DNA from: Ruminococcus sp.
GTDB lineage: Bacteria > Bacillota > Clostridia > Oscillospirales > Ruminococcaceae
Length of the DNA stretch: 64,000 bases
Assembly (NCBI GenBank): GCA_017472145.1
Contig: JAFUQX010000069.1
Coordinates: 35,231-99,230, forward strand
Direction of reading: 5' to 3'
How positions within the stretch are numbered: position 1 is the stretch's first letter; each line of letters opens with the position of its first letter. This document shows, in pieces, positions 43,114-51,512 of this stretch. Under the pieces are notes generated by a model. That model saw nothing but the letters and a program-made list of their open reading frames with translations, did not search any database and was not told the DNA's origin. The position numbers were made by a program, and so were the translations under genes.

Positions 43114-43960
43114 GATTTTGGAAACGCTGACATATTATTTTTCTTTTCCCTTTGTAAGGTATACCCTTCTGGTGGGCGTGCTGATCGCGCTTTGTTCTTC
43201 TCTGCTGGGCGTAACGCTGGTGCTCAAGCGCTTTTCCTTTATCGGGGATGGCTTGTCTCATGTGGCCTTTGGTGCGATCGCCATTGCCAGCGTGATGAAT
43301 CTGACCAATGAGATGCTGATCGTGCTTCCGGTAACGGTGGTGAGTGCCATTCTTCTGCTGATGACAGGGCAGAATACAAAAATCAAGGGAGATGCAGCCG
43401 TTGCGCTGATTTCGGTAGGCGCACTGGCGCTGGGCTATCTGCTGATGAATCTGTTTTCCACTTCCTCCAATGTATCAGGCGATGTGTGCAGCACGCTGTT
43501 CGGCTCGACCTCCATTCTGACTCTCACTGAGTCGGATGTATGGCTGTGTCTGGTGCTTTCTGTCCTGGTGATCAGTGTGTTCCTGCTGTTCTATCACAAG
43601 ATCTTCTCCGTGACCTTTGACGAAACCTTTGCATCCGCTACAGGTGTGCGTGCGCAGCTTTATAATCTGATGATCGCCGTGATCACAGCGATGATCATCG
43701 TACTGGCTATGAATCTGGTCGGTTCTTTGCTGATCTCCGCGCTGATCATCTGCCCGGCTCTGGCGGCCATGCGGATGTTCCATAGCTTCCGTGCGGTAAT
43801 TCTCAGCTCGGCGGTGATATCGGTGGTATGTGCGGTGGCCGGCATTCTGATCTCCATTCTGTTTTCTACACCGGTGGGTTCGACGATCGTGGCCGCAGAC
43901 ATTGCAGTATTTCTCGTGTTCTGGATTCTGGGAAGGGTCACAGGCCGCTCAAAGGCCTGA
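43106..43960 (+). CDS. znuB: Zinc/metal ABC transporter permease
   Basis: A 284-residue ABC-3 family permease with about eight membrane helices (RYTLLVGVLIALCSSLLGVTLVLKRFSFIGDGLSHVAFGAIA start; NLVGSLLISALIICPALAAMRMF near the end). It forms the membrane channel of the ZnuABC importer. It overlaps znuC by eight bases. Confidence 0.93.
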   Translation: MSEILETLTYYFSFPFVRYTLLVGVLIALCSSLLGVTLVLKRFSFIGDGLSHVAFGAIAIASVMNLTNEMLIVLPVTVVSAILLLMTGQNTKIKGDAAVALISVGALALGYLLMNLFSTSSNVSGDVCSTLFGSTSILTLTESDVWLCLVLSVLVISVFLLFYHKIFSVTFDETFASATGVRAQLYNLMIAVITAMIIVLAMNLVGSLLISALIICPALAAMRMFHSFRAVILSSAVISVVCAVAGILISILFSTPVGSTIVAADIAVFLVFWILGRVTGRSKA

Positions 43961-43993
43961 GATCGTAAAAAACAGTTTGTTGAAAAAAACTCT

Positions 43994-44143
43994 GAAAGCC
44001 TCCCCTTAGTAAGGGGAGGTGGCACGCCGAAGGCGTGACGGAGGGGATTGTAAGACATGAGAAAACTTACGATTTTGCGTACTTTTTACAATCCCCTCAG
44101 TCGTCCCTTTGTGCCGACAGCTCCCCTTACTAAGGAGAGCCTT
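43994..44143. repeat. Foldback (MITE-like) repeat element
   Basis: A roughly 150-base unit whose two arms are imperfect inverted copies. The left arm begins AAAGCCTCCCCTTAGTAAGG and passes GGAGGGGATTGTAA; the right arm, read in reverse, begins AAGGCTCTCCTTAGTAAGGG and passes GAGGGGATTGTAAA. There is no ORF inside. A partial copy of the terminal arm recurs at 57684. Such non-coding inverted repeats are common in gut Oscillospiraceae and are probably mobilised in trans or act as mRNA hairpins. Confidence 0.8.
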
Positions 44144-44177
44144 GTGCGGAAAATCTGACTTTCTTGATAATCTGAGA

Positions 44178-44227
44178 AAAGTCTTTCTGGCTTCATTCCT
44201 CTGAGGAACAGAAGCCAGAAAGACTTT
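44178..44227. terminator. Bidirectional terminator between the foldback repeat and cls
   Basis: AAAGTCTTTCTGGCTTC / GAAGCCAGAAAGACTTT, a perfect 17-base-pair stem with a 16-base loop; minus-strand reading continues into TTTTCT. It ends the cls transcript. Confidence 0.88.
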
Positions 44228-44232
44228 GTTGT

Positions 44233-45774
44233 TTATAACAGCGGTGCAAACAGCCGGAGAATCTGGCTTTTCAGCCGCTTCAGGCCGGAAGGGTCTTTTT
44301 TATACTGCTGGGTGACCTCACAGCAGCGAGGGAGCGTCTGAAGAAAGTCCTCCTTGACATCGGCTACCGCAGGACAGTCTGCAAAAAAGACCGCATTTTC
44401 AAAGTGAAAGTACAAGCTGCGGTAGTCCAGATTGATCGTTCCCACCACCGCTGTCCGATCATCACAGACGCACTGCTTTGCATGAAGGAAGCCCGGTGTG
44501 AACTCATAGATCCGGATGCCGCTTTCTATCAGCTGATGATAGTAGGAGCGTGTCAGCTGATAGATGATCTTCTTGTCCGGAATGCCCGGTGTCAGGATCC
44601 GCACATCCACACCTCTCCGGGCTGCCAGAGTCAGCTCCCGGCTCATCTCATCGTCGATAATGAGATAGGGCGTCATGAACCAGATGTATTCCTGGGCATT
44701 CTTTACCATGTTCATGTACACGTTTTCGCCGAGATACACATCATCCAGCGGACAGTCTCCATAGGGCTGAACATATCCCGATGCTTTTTTATAAGGCTGC
44801 ACCTCCGGAAAATAAGGCGCAAAATTCCTGTCTGTTTCCCGGATGGTGTTCCACATTTCCAGAAACTGTACGGTCAGACTCTGTACCGCCTGTCCCTCCA
44901 GGCGCAGTCCCGTATCCTTCCACTCGCCATAGGGCTGTACGATGTTGAAATACTCATCTGCCAGATTATATCCGCCCGTAAAGCCTATCTGTCCGTCGAT
45001 GACGGTGATTTTCCGGTGATCCCGGTTATTCATGAATACATTGATCACCGGAACCAGGGGATTGAACACCCGGCACTGGATGCCGCTTTTTTCCATGCGT
45101 TTGATGAATTCCGGACTGATAAAGCCTACACTGCCCACATCGTCATAGATAATGCGCACCTCCACCCCGCTGGCCGCACGCTCCGACAGGATCTCCCGGA
45201 TCCGTCCAAAGGCCTTTGCGTCCTCAATGGCATGATATTCCATGAAAATGAAGGATCGTGCCTTTGAAAGTGCATCGGTCAGCGCATCCAGCGCCTTACA
45301 GGTATCTCCATAGAAGCATACTTCTGTATTGTCATAGGCCGGATACTGGCTGTCGTTCCGGATATAACGCATCTGTCCGGCCAGAGGGCGGCTCTGCTTT
45401 GCGGCCTGTTCAAGAATGGGCTCGCTGTCCGGCAGCCGCTTTCGGAGTGTGTCACCAATTCGTTCCAGCTGCTTCTGCTTGCGCTTGGTAATGGAGGAAT
45501 TGCCGGTCATCAGATACAGTACCAATCCAACCAGAGGAAAGGCCAGAATTGCAATGACCCAGGGCAGCTTGAAGGCCGCATTGTTATGCTTATGGATGAT
45601 CTCCAGAACCACCAGAATGGCAATTATATTTGTAATGGTGGATATCCAGGCACTGGACTGGTTGAATTTAAAGATAAGCAGCATCATCCATACCAGCTGG
45701 ATCAGCAGAAAAATCGCCACAAAAATGAGCCGGCTGATGCTGTTTTTTGTTGAATGGTCATATTTTCGTCCCAT
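44233..45774 (-). CDS. cls: Cardiolipin synthase
   Basis: The 513-residue membrane enzyme joins two phosphatidylglycerols into cardiolipin. It has two N-terminal membrane helices (about 15-60), a PLD-like body, and both HKD motifs: HRKITVIDGQIGFTGGYNLADEY and HAKQCVCDDRTAVVGTINLDYRSLY. Length is normal for the Cls family. The start is the ATG after AAAGGAAG. Transcribed alone from a promoter opposite to the NifU-like/GGGtGRT pair. Confidence 0.93.
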   Translation of the reverse strand: MGRKYDHSTKNSISRLIFVAIFLLIQLVWMMLLIFKFNQSSAWISTITNIIAILVVLEIIHKHNNAAFKLPWVIAILAFPLVGLVLYLMTGNSSITKRKQKQLERIGDTLRKRLPDSEPILEQAAKQSRPLAGQMRYIRNDSQYPAYDNTEVCFYGDTCKALDALTDALSKARSFIFMEYHAIEDAKAFGRIREILSERAASGVEVRIIYDDVGSVGFISPEFIKRMEKSGIQCRVFNPLVPVINVFMNNRDHRKITVIDGQIGFTGGYNLADEYFNIVQPYGEWKDTGLRLEGQAVQSLTVQFLEMWNTIRETDRNFAPYFPEVQPYKKASGYVQPYGDCPLDDVYLGENVYMNMVKNAQEYIWFMTPYLIIDDEMSRELTLAARRGVDVRILTPGIPDKKIIYQLTRSYYHQLIESGIRIYEFTPGFLHAKQCVCDDRTAVVGTINLDYRSLYFHFENAVFFADCPAVADVKEDFLQTLPRCCEVTQQYKKDPSGLKRLKSQILRLFAPLL

Positions 45775-45815
45775 GGAAATTCTTCCTTTCAGAATGATAG
45801 ATCGATATAGTAGAT

Positions 45816-45844
45816 ATTATAGCACATTTTTCCGGCGGGTTCAA
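45816..45844 (-). promoter_or_regulatory. Promoter of cls
   Basis: On the minus strand TTGAAC, 17 bases, TATAAT, some 40 bases from the cls start. It diverges from the promoter at 45890. Confidence 0.75.
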
Positions 45845-45889
45845 CACCCTGTTATTTTTTAAAGAAAGGAAAAGTTTTTGAAAAAATGC

Positions 45890-45918
45890 TTGATTCCAAA
45901 GAGGAAATGTAGTATAAT
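45890..45918 (+). promoter_or_regulatory. Promoter of the NifU-like/GGGtGRT operon
   Basis: TTGATT, 17 bases, TATAAT. The short leader contains an ACTGTG...CACAGT hairpin before the ribosome site AAAGGAG. Confidence 0.75.
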
Positions 45919-45971
45919 GAAACTGTGTGCTGAAACTGCACAGTATGTCCTATTACGAAAGGAGTATAAAA

Positions 45972-46664
45972 ATGATTTATTCAAACGAAGTAAATGAAAT
46001 GTGCTGCGTAAAACAAGGCGTAAACCATGGTGCCGCTCCGATCCCGGAGGAAGCAAAGTGGGTAAAGGCTAAGGAAATCAGCGATATTTCCGGCTTCACA
46101 CACGGTGTGGGCTGGTGTGCACCGCAGCAGGGTACATGTAAGCTGTCCCTGAACGTAAAGGAAGGCGTGATCCAGGAGTGTCTGGTTGAGACCATCGGAT
46201 GTTCCGGTATGACACATTCCGCTGCCATGGCTTCTGAGATCCTGCCGGGCCGTACCATTCTGGAAGCACTGAACACAGACCTGGTTTGTGATGCGATCAA
46301 CACTGCTATGAGAGAGCTGTTCCTGCAGATCGTATATGGCCGTACACAGAGCGCATTCTCCGAGGGCGGTCTGGTGATCGGCGCTGGCCTGGAGGATCTG
46401 GGTAAGGGCAACCGTTCTCAGGTTGGTACAATGTATGGTACTCTGGCCAAGGGCCCTCGCTATCTGGAGATGACAGACGGTTATGTAACTGCTCTGGCTC
46501 TGAATGAAGATGATGAGATCATCGGCTACAAGTTTGTAAACTTCGGCAAGATGATGGACTTCATCAAGGCTGGCGACGATGCGAACACTGCATATGAAAA
46601 GGCACAGGGTCAGTATGGCCGTGTTGCTGATGCTGTGAAGCTCATTGACCCGAGAAAAGAATAA
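45972..46664 (+). CDS. NifU-like iron-sulfur scaffold-type protein, partner of GGGtGRT
   Basis: The 230-residue protein resembles the N-terminal IscU/NifU scaffold fold. Cysteines at 11, 12, 49 (GWCAPQQGTC), 56, 70 and 77 (ETIGCSGMTHSAAMA) could hold a cluster or metal; the GCSGMTHSAAMASEILPG stretch is close to the GCAISIASSSMMTE region of IscU. The C-terminal half is extra and not recognised. It lies 23 bases upstream of the GGGtGRT gene and has the same strong codon use (frequent CTG, GGT, ATC), which suggests high expression. It is usually annotated as an iron-sulfur cluster assembly scaffold protein. Its biochemical role is not established. Confidence 0.75.
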   Translation: MIYSNEVNEMCCVKQGVNHGAAPIPEEAKWVKAKEISDISGFTHGVGWCAPQQGTCKLSLNVKEGVIQECLVETIGCSGMTHSAAMASEILPGRTILEALNTDLVCDAINTAMRELFLQIVYGRTQSAFSEGGLVIGAGLEDLGKGNRSQVGTMYGTLAKGPRYLEMTDGYVTALALNEDDEIIGYKFVNFGKMMDFIKAGDDANTAYEKAQGQYGRVADAVKLIDPRKE

Positions 46665-46687
46665 GAAATCGAAGGAGGACGAACATC

Positions 46688-47698
46688 ATGGCATTGTTTG
46701 AATCTTATGAGAGAAGAGAAAAGCAGATTCTGGAAGTTCTGAACAGCTACGGCATCAGCACGATCGAAGAAGCTGCTGAAATTACAAAGGCTGCTGGTCT
46801 GGATGTATATACAATGGTAGAAGGCATTCAGCCGATCTGCTTTGAGAACGCAAAGTGGGCCTATACAGTAGGCGCAGCGATCGCAATCAAGAAGGGCTGC
46901 CGCAGAGCTGCTGACGCTGCTGCTGCGATCGGTGAGGGCCTTCAGGCTTTCTGCATTCCGGGTTCTGTAGCAGATCAGCGTAAGGTTGGTCTGGGTCATG
47001 GTAACCTGGGCAAGATGCTGCTGGAGGAGGAGACCAAGTGCTTTGCATTCCTGGCTGGTCACGAATCCTTCGCTGCTGCTGAGGGTGCGATCGGTATTGC
47101 TGAGAAGGCCAACAAGGTTCGTCAGGAGCCGCTGAGAGTTATCCTGAACGGCCTGGGCAAGGATGCTGCACAGATCATCGCAAGAATCAATGGCTTTACA
47201 TATGTTGAGACTGAGATGGACTACTACACCGGCGAGGTTAAGGAAGTATTCCGCAAGGCTTATTCTGAGGGCCTGCGTGCAAAGGTTAACTGCTACGGTG
47301 CAAACGATGTAACCGAGGGCGTTGCGATCATGTGGAAGGAAGGCGTAGACGTTTCCATCACAGGCAACTCCACCAACCCGACCCGTTTCCAGTACCCGGT
47401 AGCTGGTACTTATAAGAAGGAATGCCTGGATAAGGGCAAGAAGTACTTCTCTGTAGCATCCGGCGGCGGTACTGGACGTACACTGCATCCGGATAACATG
47501 GCTGCTGGTCCGGCTTCTTATGGTATGACCGATACACTGGGCCGTATGCACTCCGATGCTCAGTTCGCAGGTTCTTCTTCCGTTCCGGCTCACGTTGAGA
47601 TGATGGGCCTGATCGGCATGGGCAACAACCCCATGGTAGGCGCAACAGTTGCTGTTGCCGTATCCGTTGAGGAAGCTGCTAAGGCTGGCAAGTTCTAA
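46688..47698 (+). CDS. GGGtGRT family protein
   Basis: The 336-residue cytoplasmic protein carries the eponymous motif in VASGGGTGRTLHPDN at about residue 258. Other recognisable stretches are YERREKQILEVLNSYGI at the N-terminus, GEGLQAFCIPGSVADQRKVGLGHGNLG and SVPAHVEMMGLIGMGNNPMVGATVAVAV near the end. There are few cysteines, no signal peptide and no membrane helix. The family is named for the motif and has no firmly established activity to my knowledge. It is always interesting when it sits, as here, with a NifU-like gene; that suggests metallo-cofactor or small-molecule handling. It is preceded by GGAGGACG and followed by a strong terminator, so the pair forms a two-gene transcript. Confidence 0.88.
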   Translation: MALFESYERREKQILEVLNSYGISTIEEAAEITKAAGLDVYTMVEGIQPICFENAKWAYTVGAAIAIKKGCRRAADAAAAIGEGLQAFCIPGSVADQRKVGLGHGNLGKMLLEEETKCFAFLAGHESFAAAEGAIGIAEKANKVRQEPLRVILNGLGKDAAQIIARINGFTYVETEMDYYTGEVKEVFRKAYSEGLRAKVNCYGANDVTEGVAIMWKEGVDVSITGNSTNPTRFQYPVAGTYKKECLDKGKKYFSVASGGGTGRTLHPDNMAAGPASYGMTDTLGRMHSDAQFAGSSSVPAHVEMMGLIGMGNNPMVGATVAVAVSVEEAAKAGKF

Positions 47699-47737
47699 GG
47701 AAAATGCGTGATATTTCACATGTAATATAAATGCATG

Positions 47738-47772
47738 GAGCACCGTGGCTGTTTGGCTGCGGTGCTCTTTTT
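47738..47772 (+). terminator. Intrinsic terminator of the GGGtGRT operon
   Basis: GAGCACCG / CGGTGCTC stem with a loop of about 14 bases and a TTTTT tail. Confidence 0.85.
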
Positions 47773-47817
47773 GGTTCTGTTCTGAAAATTTTGGGGGATA
47801 AATTGTAGTTTCCTTTT

Positions 47818-48423
47818 TTAATATCCTAATTTTTCATCAATAAGGATCACTTCAAATTCACCTGTCATCGGCTTCTCCCACAGCACGGACAGGCCGCGGC
47901 AGATTCTGTCAGGGCTCTTGCAATCATAGCAGCGGTCTGCACGGACTGCACAAGGCGTTTTCATACCGAGCCTTTTGGCATTGAGCGGCGCAGCAATATT
48001 TCTTGCACGCCAAAGTGCGCTGTCATAGTCCTTTTCAATTTTGTTCGCACCGGCAATCAGGTATACCTTTTCATGTCCGTAAAAAATGGCGGCAACACGG
48101 TTGCAGTTTCCATCGATGTTAATGATTTCCCCCGTTTCTGCAATGCCATTGACGGAGGAAATATAGATGTCCGATGCATTTGCTGCAAGGCGTACTTCTT
48201 TGCTGTTTCGGCCCTGTGGAATCCGCTGATGCCAGTGTACCGTATTATGCGATGCAAGCATGTCATAAAGCCCCATTTCTTCAACCGTCATGGAGCCTCC
48301 GATGCCAATGCTCTTTCCATCGATCTGAGCATTCAGATATGCTGCGGCTTCTTCCTTTGTGTCAAAACAGGATACCTTATATCCGCATTCTTCCAGTTTT
48401 TTTCTTAAAGCTTCATAATTCAT
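47818..48423 (-). CDS. LUD domain protein (lactate-utilisation type)
   Basis: The 201-residue protein has the LUD (DUF162) pattern: SIGIGGSMTVEEMGLYDML, then ANASDIYISSVNGIAETGEIINIDGNCNRVAAIFYGHEKVYLIAGANKI and a Cys-containing end (DRCYDCKSPDRICRG). LUD proteins occur in LutC and the LutB N-terminus of lactate oxidation, but single-domain copies like this are widespread in Clostridia and of uncertain role. The C-terminal cysteines might bind a metal. It is monocistronic, with TACAGGAGG before the start. Confidence 0.88.
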   Translation of the reverse strand: MNYEALRKKLEECGYKVSCFDTKEEAAAYLNAQIDGKSIGIGGSMTVEEMGLYDMLASHNTVHWHQRIPQGRNSKEVRLAANASDIYISSVNGIAETGEIINIDGNCNRVAAIFYGHEKVYLIAGANKIEKDYDSALWRARNIAAPLNAKRLGMKTPCAVRADRCYDCKSPDRICRGLSVLWEKPMTGEFEVILIDEKLGY

Positions 48424-48529
48424 ATTGATCTCAGTCCTCCTGTAATATTTCAGATGCTCTCCTGATGCTTGAGGAATGCTTCCATTCCTTCATCCGCTTT
48501 CCTGCTGCAATGAAATATTCCTCGCAGCT

Positions 48530-48558
48530 ATTTTAACACATTTTCCTGACAAATGCAA
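48530..48558 (-). promoter_or_regulatory. Promoter candidate for the LUD gene
   Basis: On the minus strand TTGCAT, 17 bases, TAAAAT, leaving a leader of about 100 bases. No other better match was seen in this gap. Confidence 0.5.
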
Positions 48559-48620
48559 GTGTGGCCGACCGGCTAGATGGTGCTTACAGCGCTACAGTTG
48601 GATGATTTCTGATTTGCATG

Positions 48621-48649
48621 TTGAAATTTGGAAAAGAATGTGATATAAT
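48621..48649 (+). promoter_or_regulatory. Promoter of the alpha/beta hydrolase gene
   Basis: TTGAAA, 17 bases, TATAAT, about 35 bases before the ATG. Confidence 0.75.
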
Positions 48650-48686
48650 AAGCACACTGATAAATTGGAATTCAGAGGAGATAAAA

Positions 48687-49553
48687 ATGATTGATTATGG
48701 TAGAAAAATTAAGGTTGGAAGCGGTCAGCTCAATGTCTATACGGAGGGACAGGGGAACAAAACCATTGTGTTCATGGCCGGGCAGTTTGTTACCTCGCCA
48801 GTGCTTGAGTACAGACCTCTTTACAGGAAGTTATCCGACAAATGCAGAATCGTTGTGATTGAAAAGTCCGGATACGGTGAAAGCACAGACACCGGGACGC
48901 CAAGAACTGTTGAAAACATGGTGAATGAGAGCCGATATGTACTTGAGCAGGCCGGATTGAAACCTCCATATGTGCTTGTTCCCCATTCTTATTCGGGATT
49001 TGAAGCGATATACTGGGCCAATACCTTTCCGGATGAGGTCGAGGCGGTGTTCAGCATAGATATGGGAATTCCCGGAACAGCAATAAAAATGGAGAAGGAG
49101 CTTCCTCAGGATAAGAAATCGGCTTTGAACGAGAAAAACAGAAGGTTCTATCAAAAAATTCAAAAGCGAGGGGTGCTTGCAAGGATCGTAAGAAAATGGA
49201 CGGTCGATGCTACAGGCCTGATGTCATCCGATCATCTGACAGCAGAAGAAAAGGAGCTTTATTCTGAGCTTTTTTATAAAAATCTATCCAACGATGCATT
49301 TTTTGAAGAAGCGATGAAAATGACCGAGAACGCAAAAGCAGCAGAAGCAACAGGAAAACTGCGTGTTCCTGCGTTTTTCTATATCAGCGATATGAAAATT
49401 CGTATCACTGGCACAACATGGCGTGAGGAAGCAATAAAATATGCTGAAAGTATCGGCGCAAAGTATCAGCTTACAGACCAGGGCCATAATATGCATTCCC
49501 GGATCTCCCATCAGATAGTAGAGGATCTTCTGTTCTTTCTCGGAACGATTTAA
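48687..49553 (+). CDS. Alpha/beta hydrolase
   Basis: The 288-residue protein has the alpha/beta-hydrolase order: an oxyanion-side loop FMAGQFVTSP, the KSGYGESTD turn, the nucleophile elbow HSYSG (Ser103, non-canonical His for the first Gly), and a His near the end in DQGHNMHSR. No signal peptide is present. Substrate cannot be predicted (an esterase, lactonase or haloalkane-type hydrolase are all possible). It stands alone between a LUD gene and the ABC-F leader. The codon use is more AT-rich than in the surrounding core genes. Confidence 0.8.
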   Translation: MIDYGRKIKVGSGQLNVYTEGQGNKTIVFMAGQFVTSPVLEYRPLYRKLSDKCRIVVIEKSGYGESTDTGTPRTVENMVNESRYVLEQAGLKPPYVLVPHSYSGFEAIYWANTFPDEVEAVFSIDMGIPGTAIKMEKELPQDKKSALNEKNRRFYQKIQKRGVLARIVRKWTVDATGLMSSDHLTAEEKELYSELFYKNLSNDAFFEEAMKMTENAKAAEATGKLRVPAFFYISDMKIRITGTTWREEAIKYAESIGAKYQLTDQGHNMHSRISHQIVEDLLFFLGTI

Positions 49554-49586
49554 CCGGAAATCTCATCAGTCCATAAAATGAAAAAC

Positions 49587-49615
49587 TTGACAAAAGCTCT
49601 GTTTCATGATATAAT
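49587..49615 (+). promoter_or_regulatory. Sigma-A-type promoter of the ABC-F gene and its leader
   Basis: TTGACA, 17 bases, TATAAT, all perfect. The expected start near 49622 gives a leader of about 240 bases before the ABC-F start codon, far longer than usual. Confidence 0.85.
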
Positions 49616-49646
49616 AGATTGAAACTACAAGAACTGAGGTGGAAAA

Positions 49647-49667
49647 ATGCGTAAAATTTCCTGCTGA
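49647..49667 (+). CDS. Six-residue leader peptide of the ABC-F attenuator
   Basis: ATG CGT AAA ATT TCC TGC TGA encodes MRKISC, set just after a strong GAGGTGG ribosome site, about 25 bases from the predicted transcription start. Short leader peptides of this sort, where an antibiotic stalls the ribosome and changes folding downstream, precede many ABC-F and erm genes. This is too short for normal gene calling. Confidence 0.65.
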   Translation: MRKISC

Positions 49668-49812
49668 TTTTGATTGGGTACAGAAAACGATGGCGGAAGT
49701 ACCGTCTGTTTTGTTGTGCCCTGCGGGAAATATTACGGTTTTTTCACATAGCATATCCAGCTCCTGAGACGGGTGCATTTTATGTGTTGTCTTATGGAGC
49801 CGCCTGATTGTG

Positions 49813-49841
49813 AGCCGCAGTATATTCCTGCGGCTATTTTT
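49813..49841 (+). terminator. Attenuator terminator just before the ABC-F gene
   Basis: AGCCGCAG / CTGCGGCT, a perfect eight-base-pair stem with a seven-base loop followed by ATTTTTATT, ending about 20 bases before the ABC-F start. An upstream CTGCGG (49721-49726) can pair with the CCGCAG arm (49815-49820), a possible antiterminator. Confidence 0.75.
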
Positions 49842-49860
49842 ATTGTTCAGGAGGAGTGCT

Positions 49861-51339
49861 ATGTCTGTAATTCATGTTGAAAATCTGACCTTTTCCTATG
49901 AGGGAAGCCCGGATCACATTTTTGAAAATGTCAGCTTCCGTATAGATACGGACTGGAAGCTGGGGCTTATCGGCCGAAATGGCCGCGGTAAAACGACCCT
50001 TATGAAGCTGCTTATGGGAGAATACGAATACAGCGGAAGGATCACATCAAGTGTGGCATTTGAATACTTTCCCTTTGCTGTTTCTGATGAAAATATGCTG
50101 GTGATGTTTCTTGCAGAGGAGATTTGTCCCAATGCCGAAAGCTGGGAGCTTGTCCGTGAGCTTTCTCTTTTGCAGGTTGGGGAGGATGTGCTGTACCGTC
50201 CGTTTTCTACGCTTTCAGGCGGAGAGAAAACAAAGGTCATGCTTGCGATGCTGTTTCTGCGGGAGAATTGTTTTCTTCTGATCGACGAGCCAACCAATCA
50301 CCTGGACTGGAACGGACGCGAAATCGTCAGCCGCTATCTGAAGCGAAAAAAAGGCTTCATCCTCATTTCTCATGATCGAGCGGTGCTGGATGCGTGCATT
50401 GATCATGTACTTTCTATTAACAGAACCAATATCGAAATTGAACACGGAAACTACTCCTCATGGGAGAAAAACAAGCGGGCCAGGGAGAATTTTGAGACTG
50501 TGCAGAATGAAAGACTGAAAAAAGAAATAAACAGACTTTCTGAAGCCGCTAAGCGTTCTTCGTCGTGGTCTGAAAAGGCGGAGAAAAGTAAATTCGGAAA
50601 AGGGGATTCAGGGCTGAAGCCGGACAGAGGCTATGTGGGTCATAAAGCTGCAAAAATGATGAGCTGTGCCAAAAATCATGAAAATCGTATGAGGATGGCC
50701 ATCACAGAAAAGTCGAAGCTTCTGCGTAACACAGAGCAGACTGAAAGCCTGAAGCTTCCGGCTCTGAGGTTTCACAGTCCAAGGCTGCTGAGTGTGCGTA
50801 ATCTTTCGGTTTTCTACGACGAAAGAATGGTTTGCAGTGATGTTTCCTTTGATATAAGCGAGGGAGATATAATTGCACTGGCCGGCAGAAATGGATGCGG
50901 AAAGACCAGCGTTATCAGGCTGATATGCGGGGAAGAGATCCCCCATACAGGAGAAATCATCATGAACCGTCAACTGAAAATTTCACGGATCTCTCAGGAC
51001 TTTTCAGGACTTTCAGGGGGGCTCTCTGATTATGCGGTGTCTCACGGATTGGAGGAGAGTCTGTTCAAGGCGATCCTGCGCAAGCTTGATTTTTCAAGGG
51101 AGCAGTTTGAAAAGGATATTTCTAATTTCAGCGATGGTCAGAAAAAGAAGGTCATGATCGCTGCAAGCCTGTGCACACCTGCACATCTGTATATCTGGGA
51201 TGAGCCGCTGAACTATCTTGATGTATATTCACGCAGACAGCTTGAAGAATTAATCATCAGCTGCAAGCCGTCCATGCTGATCGTGGAGCATGACAAAACC
51301 TTCTGTGAAGCTGTAAATGCACAATATTGTCAATTCTGA
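49861..51339 (+). CDS. ABC-F ribosomal protection protein, Lsa-like
   Basis: ABC-F proteins bind the ribosomal E site and push lincosamides, pleuromutilins, streptogramin A or macrolides from the peptidyl-transferase centre. The 492-residue protein has no membrane part and two ATPase cassettes: Walker A1 IGRNGRGKTT, signature LSGGEKTK, Walker B LLIDEPTNHLD; Walker A2 AGRNGCGKTS, signature FSDGQKKK and Walker B YIWDEPLNYLD. Between them (about 190-310) is the charged linker that reaches the antibiotic site in resistance members. The opening IDTDWKLGLIGRNGRGKTT is like Lsa/CplR proteins. Attenuator control upstream supports a resistance role. The drug spectrum cannot be read from the sequence. 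Confidence 0.85.
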   Translation: MSVIHVENLTFSYEGSPDHIFENVSFRIDTDWKLGLIGRNGRGKTTLMKLLMGEYEYSGRITSSVAFEYFPFAVSDENMLVMFLAEEICPNAESWELVRELSLLQVGEDVLYRPFSTLSGGEKTKVMLAMLFLRENCFLLIDEPTNHLDWNGREIVSRYLKRKKGFILISHDRAVLDACIDHVLSINRTNIEIEHGNYSSWEKNKRARENFETVQNERLKKEINRLSEAAKRSSSWSEKAEKSKFGKGDSGLKPDRGYVGHKAAKMMSCAKNHENRMRMAITEKSKLLRNTEQTESLKLPALRFHSPRLLSVRNLSVFYDERMVCSDVSFDISEGDIIALAGRNGCGKTSVIRLICGEEIPHTGEIIMNRQLKISRISQDFSGLSGGLSDYAVSHGLEESLFKAILRKLDFSREQFEKDISNFSDGQKKKVMIAASLCTPAHLYIWDEPLNYLDVYSRRQLEELIISCKPSMLIVEHDKTFCEAVNAQYCQF

Positions 51340-51512
51340 ATGACCGGTGTGCTTTCGGACTGTTTTGAGAGTCTTGAATACGTATATGAATATATGCTTC
51401 AATACGACTGGCTATATCTGTAAACGCACTCTGGTTGTCTTCGGAGCGCTGGGGTGTGGTACGCTTGAATTGTGTATCGTCTGTTTCGACAGGCGAACTT
51501 TTGCCATAAAAC

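Noticed and set aside
48424-48529. A small ORF or RNA between the LUD and hydrolase genes
   Set aside because: No ribosome site with a frame longer than a few codons; only a weak GGAATG/CATTCC hairpin.
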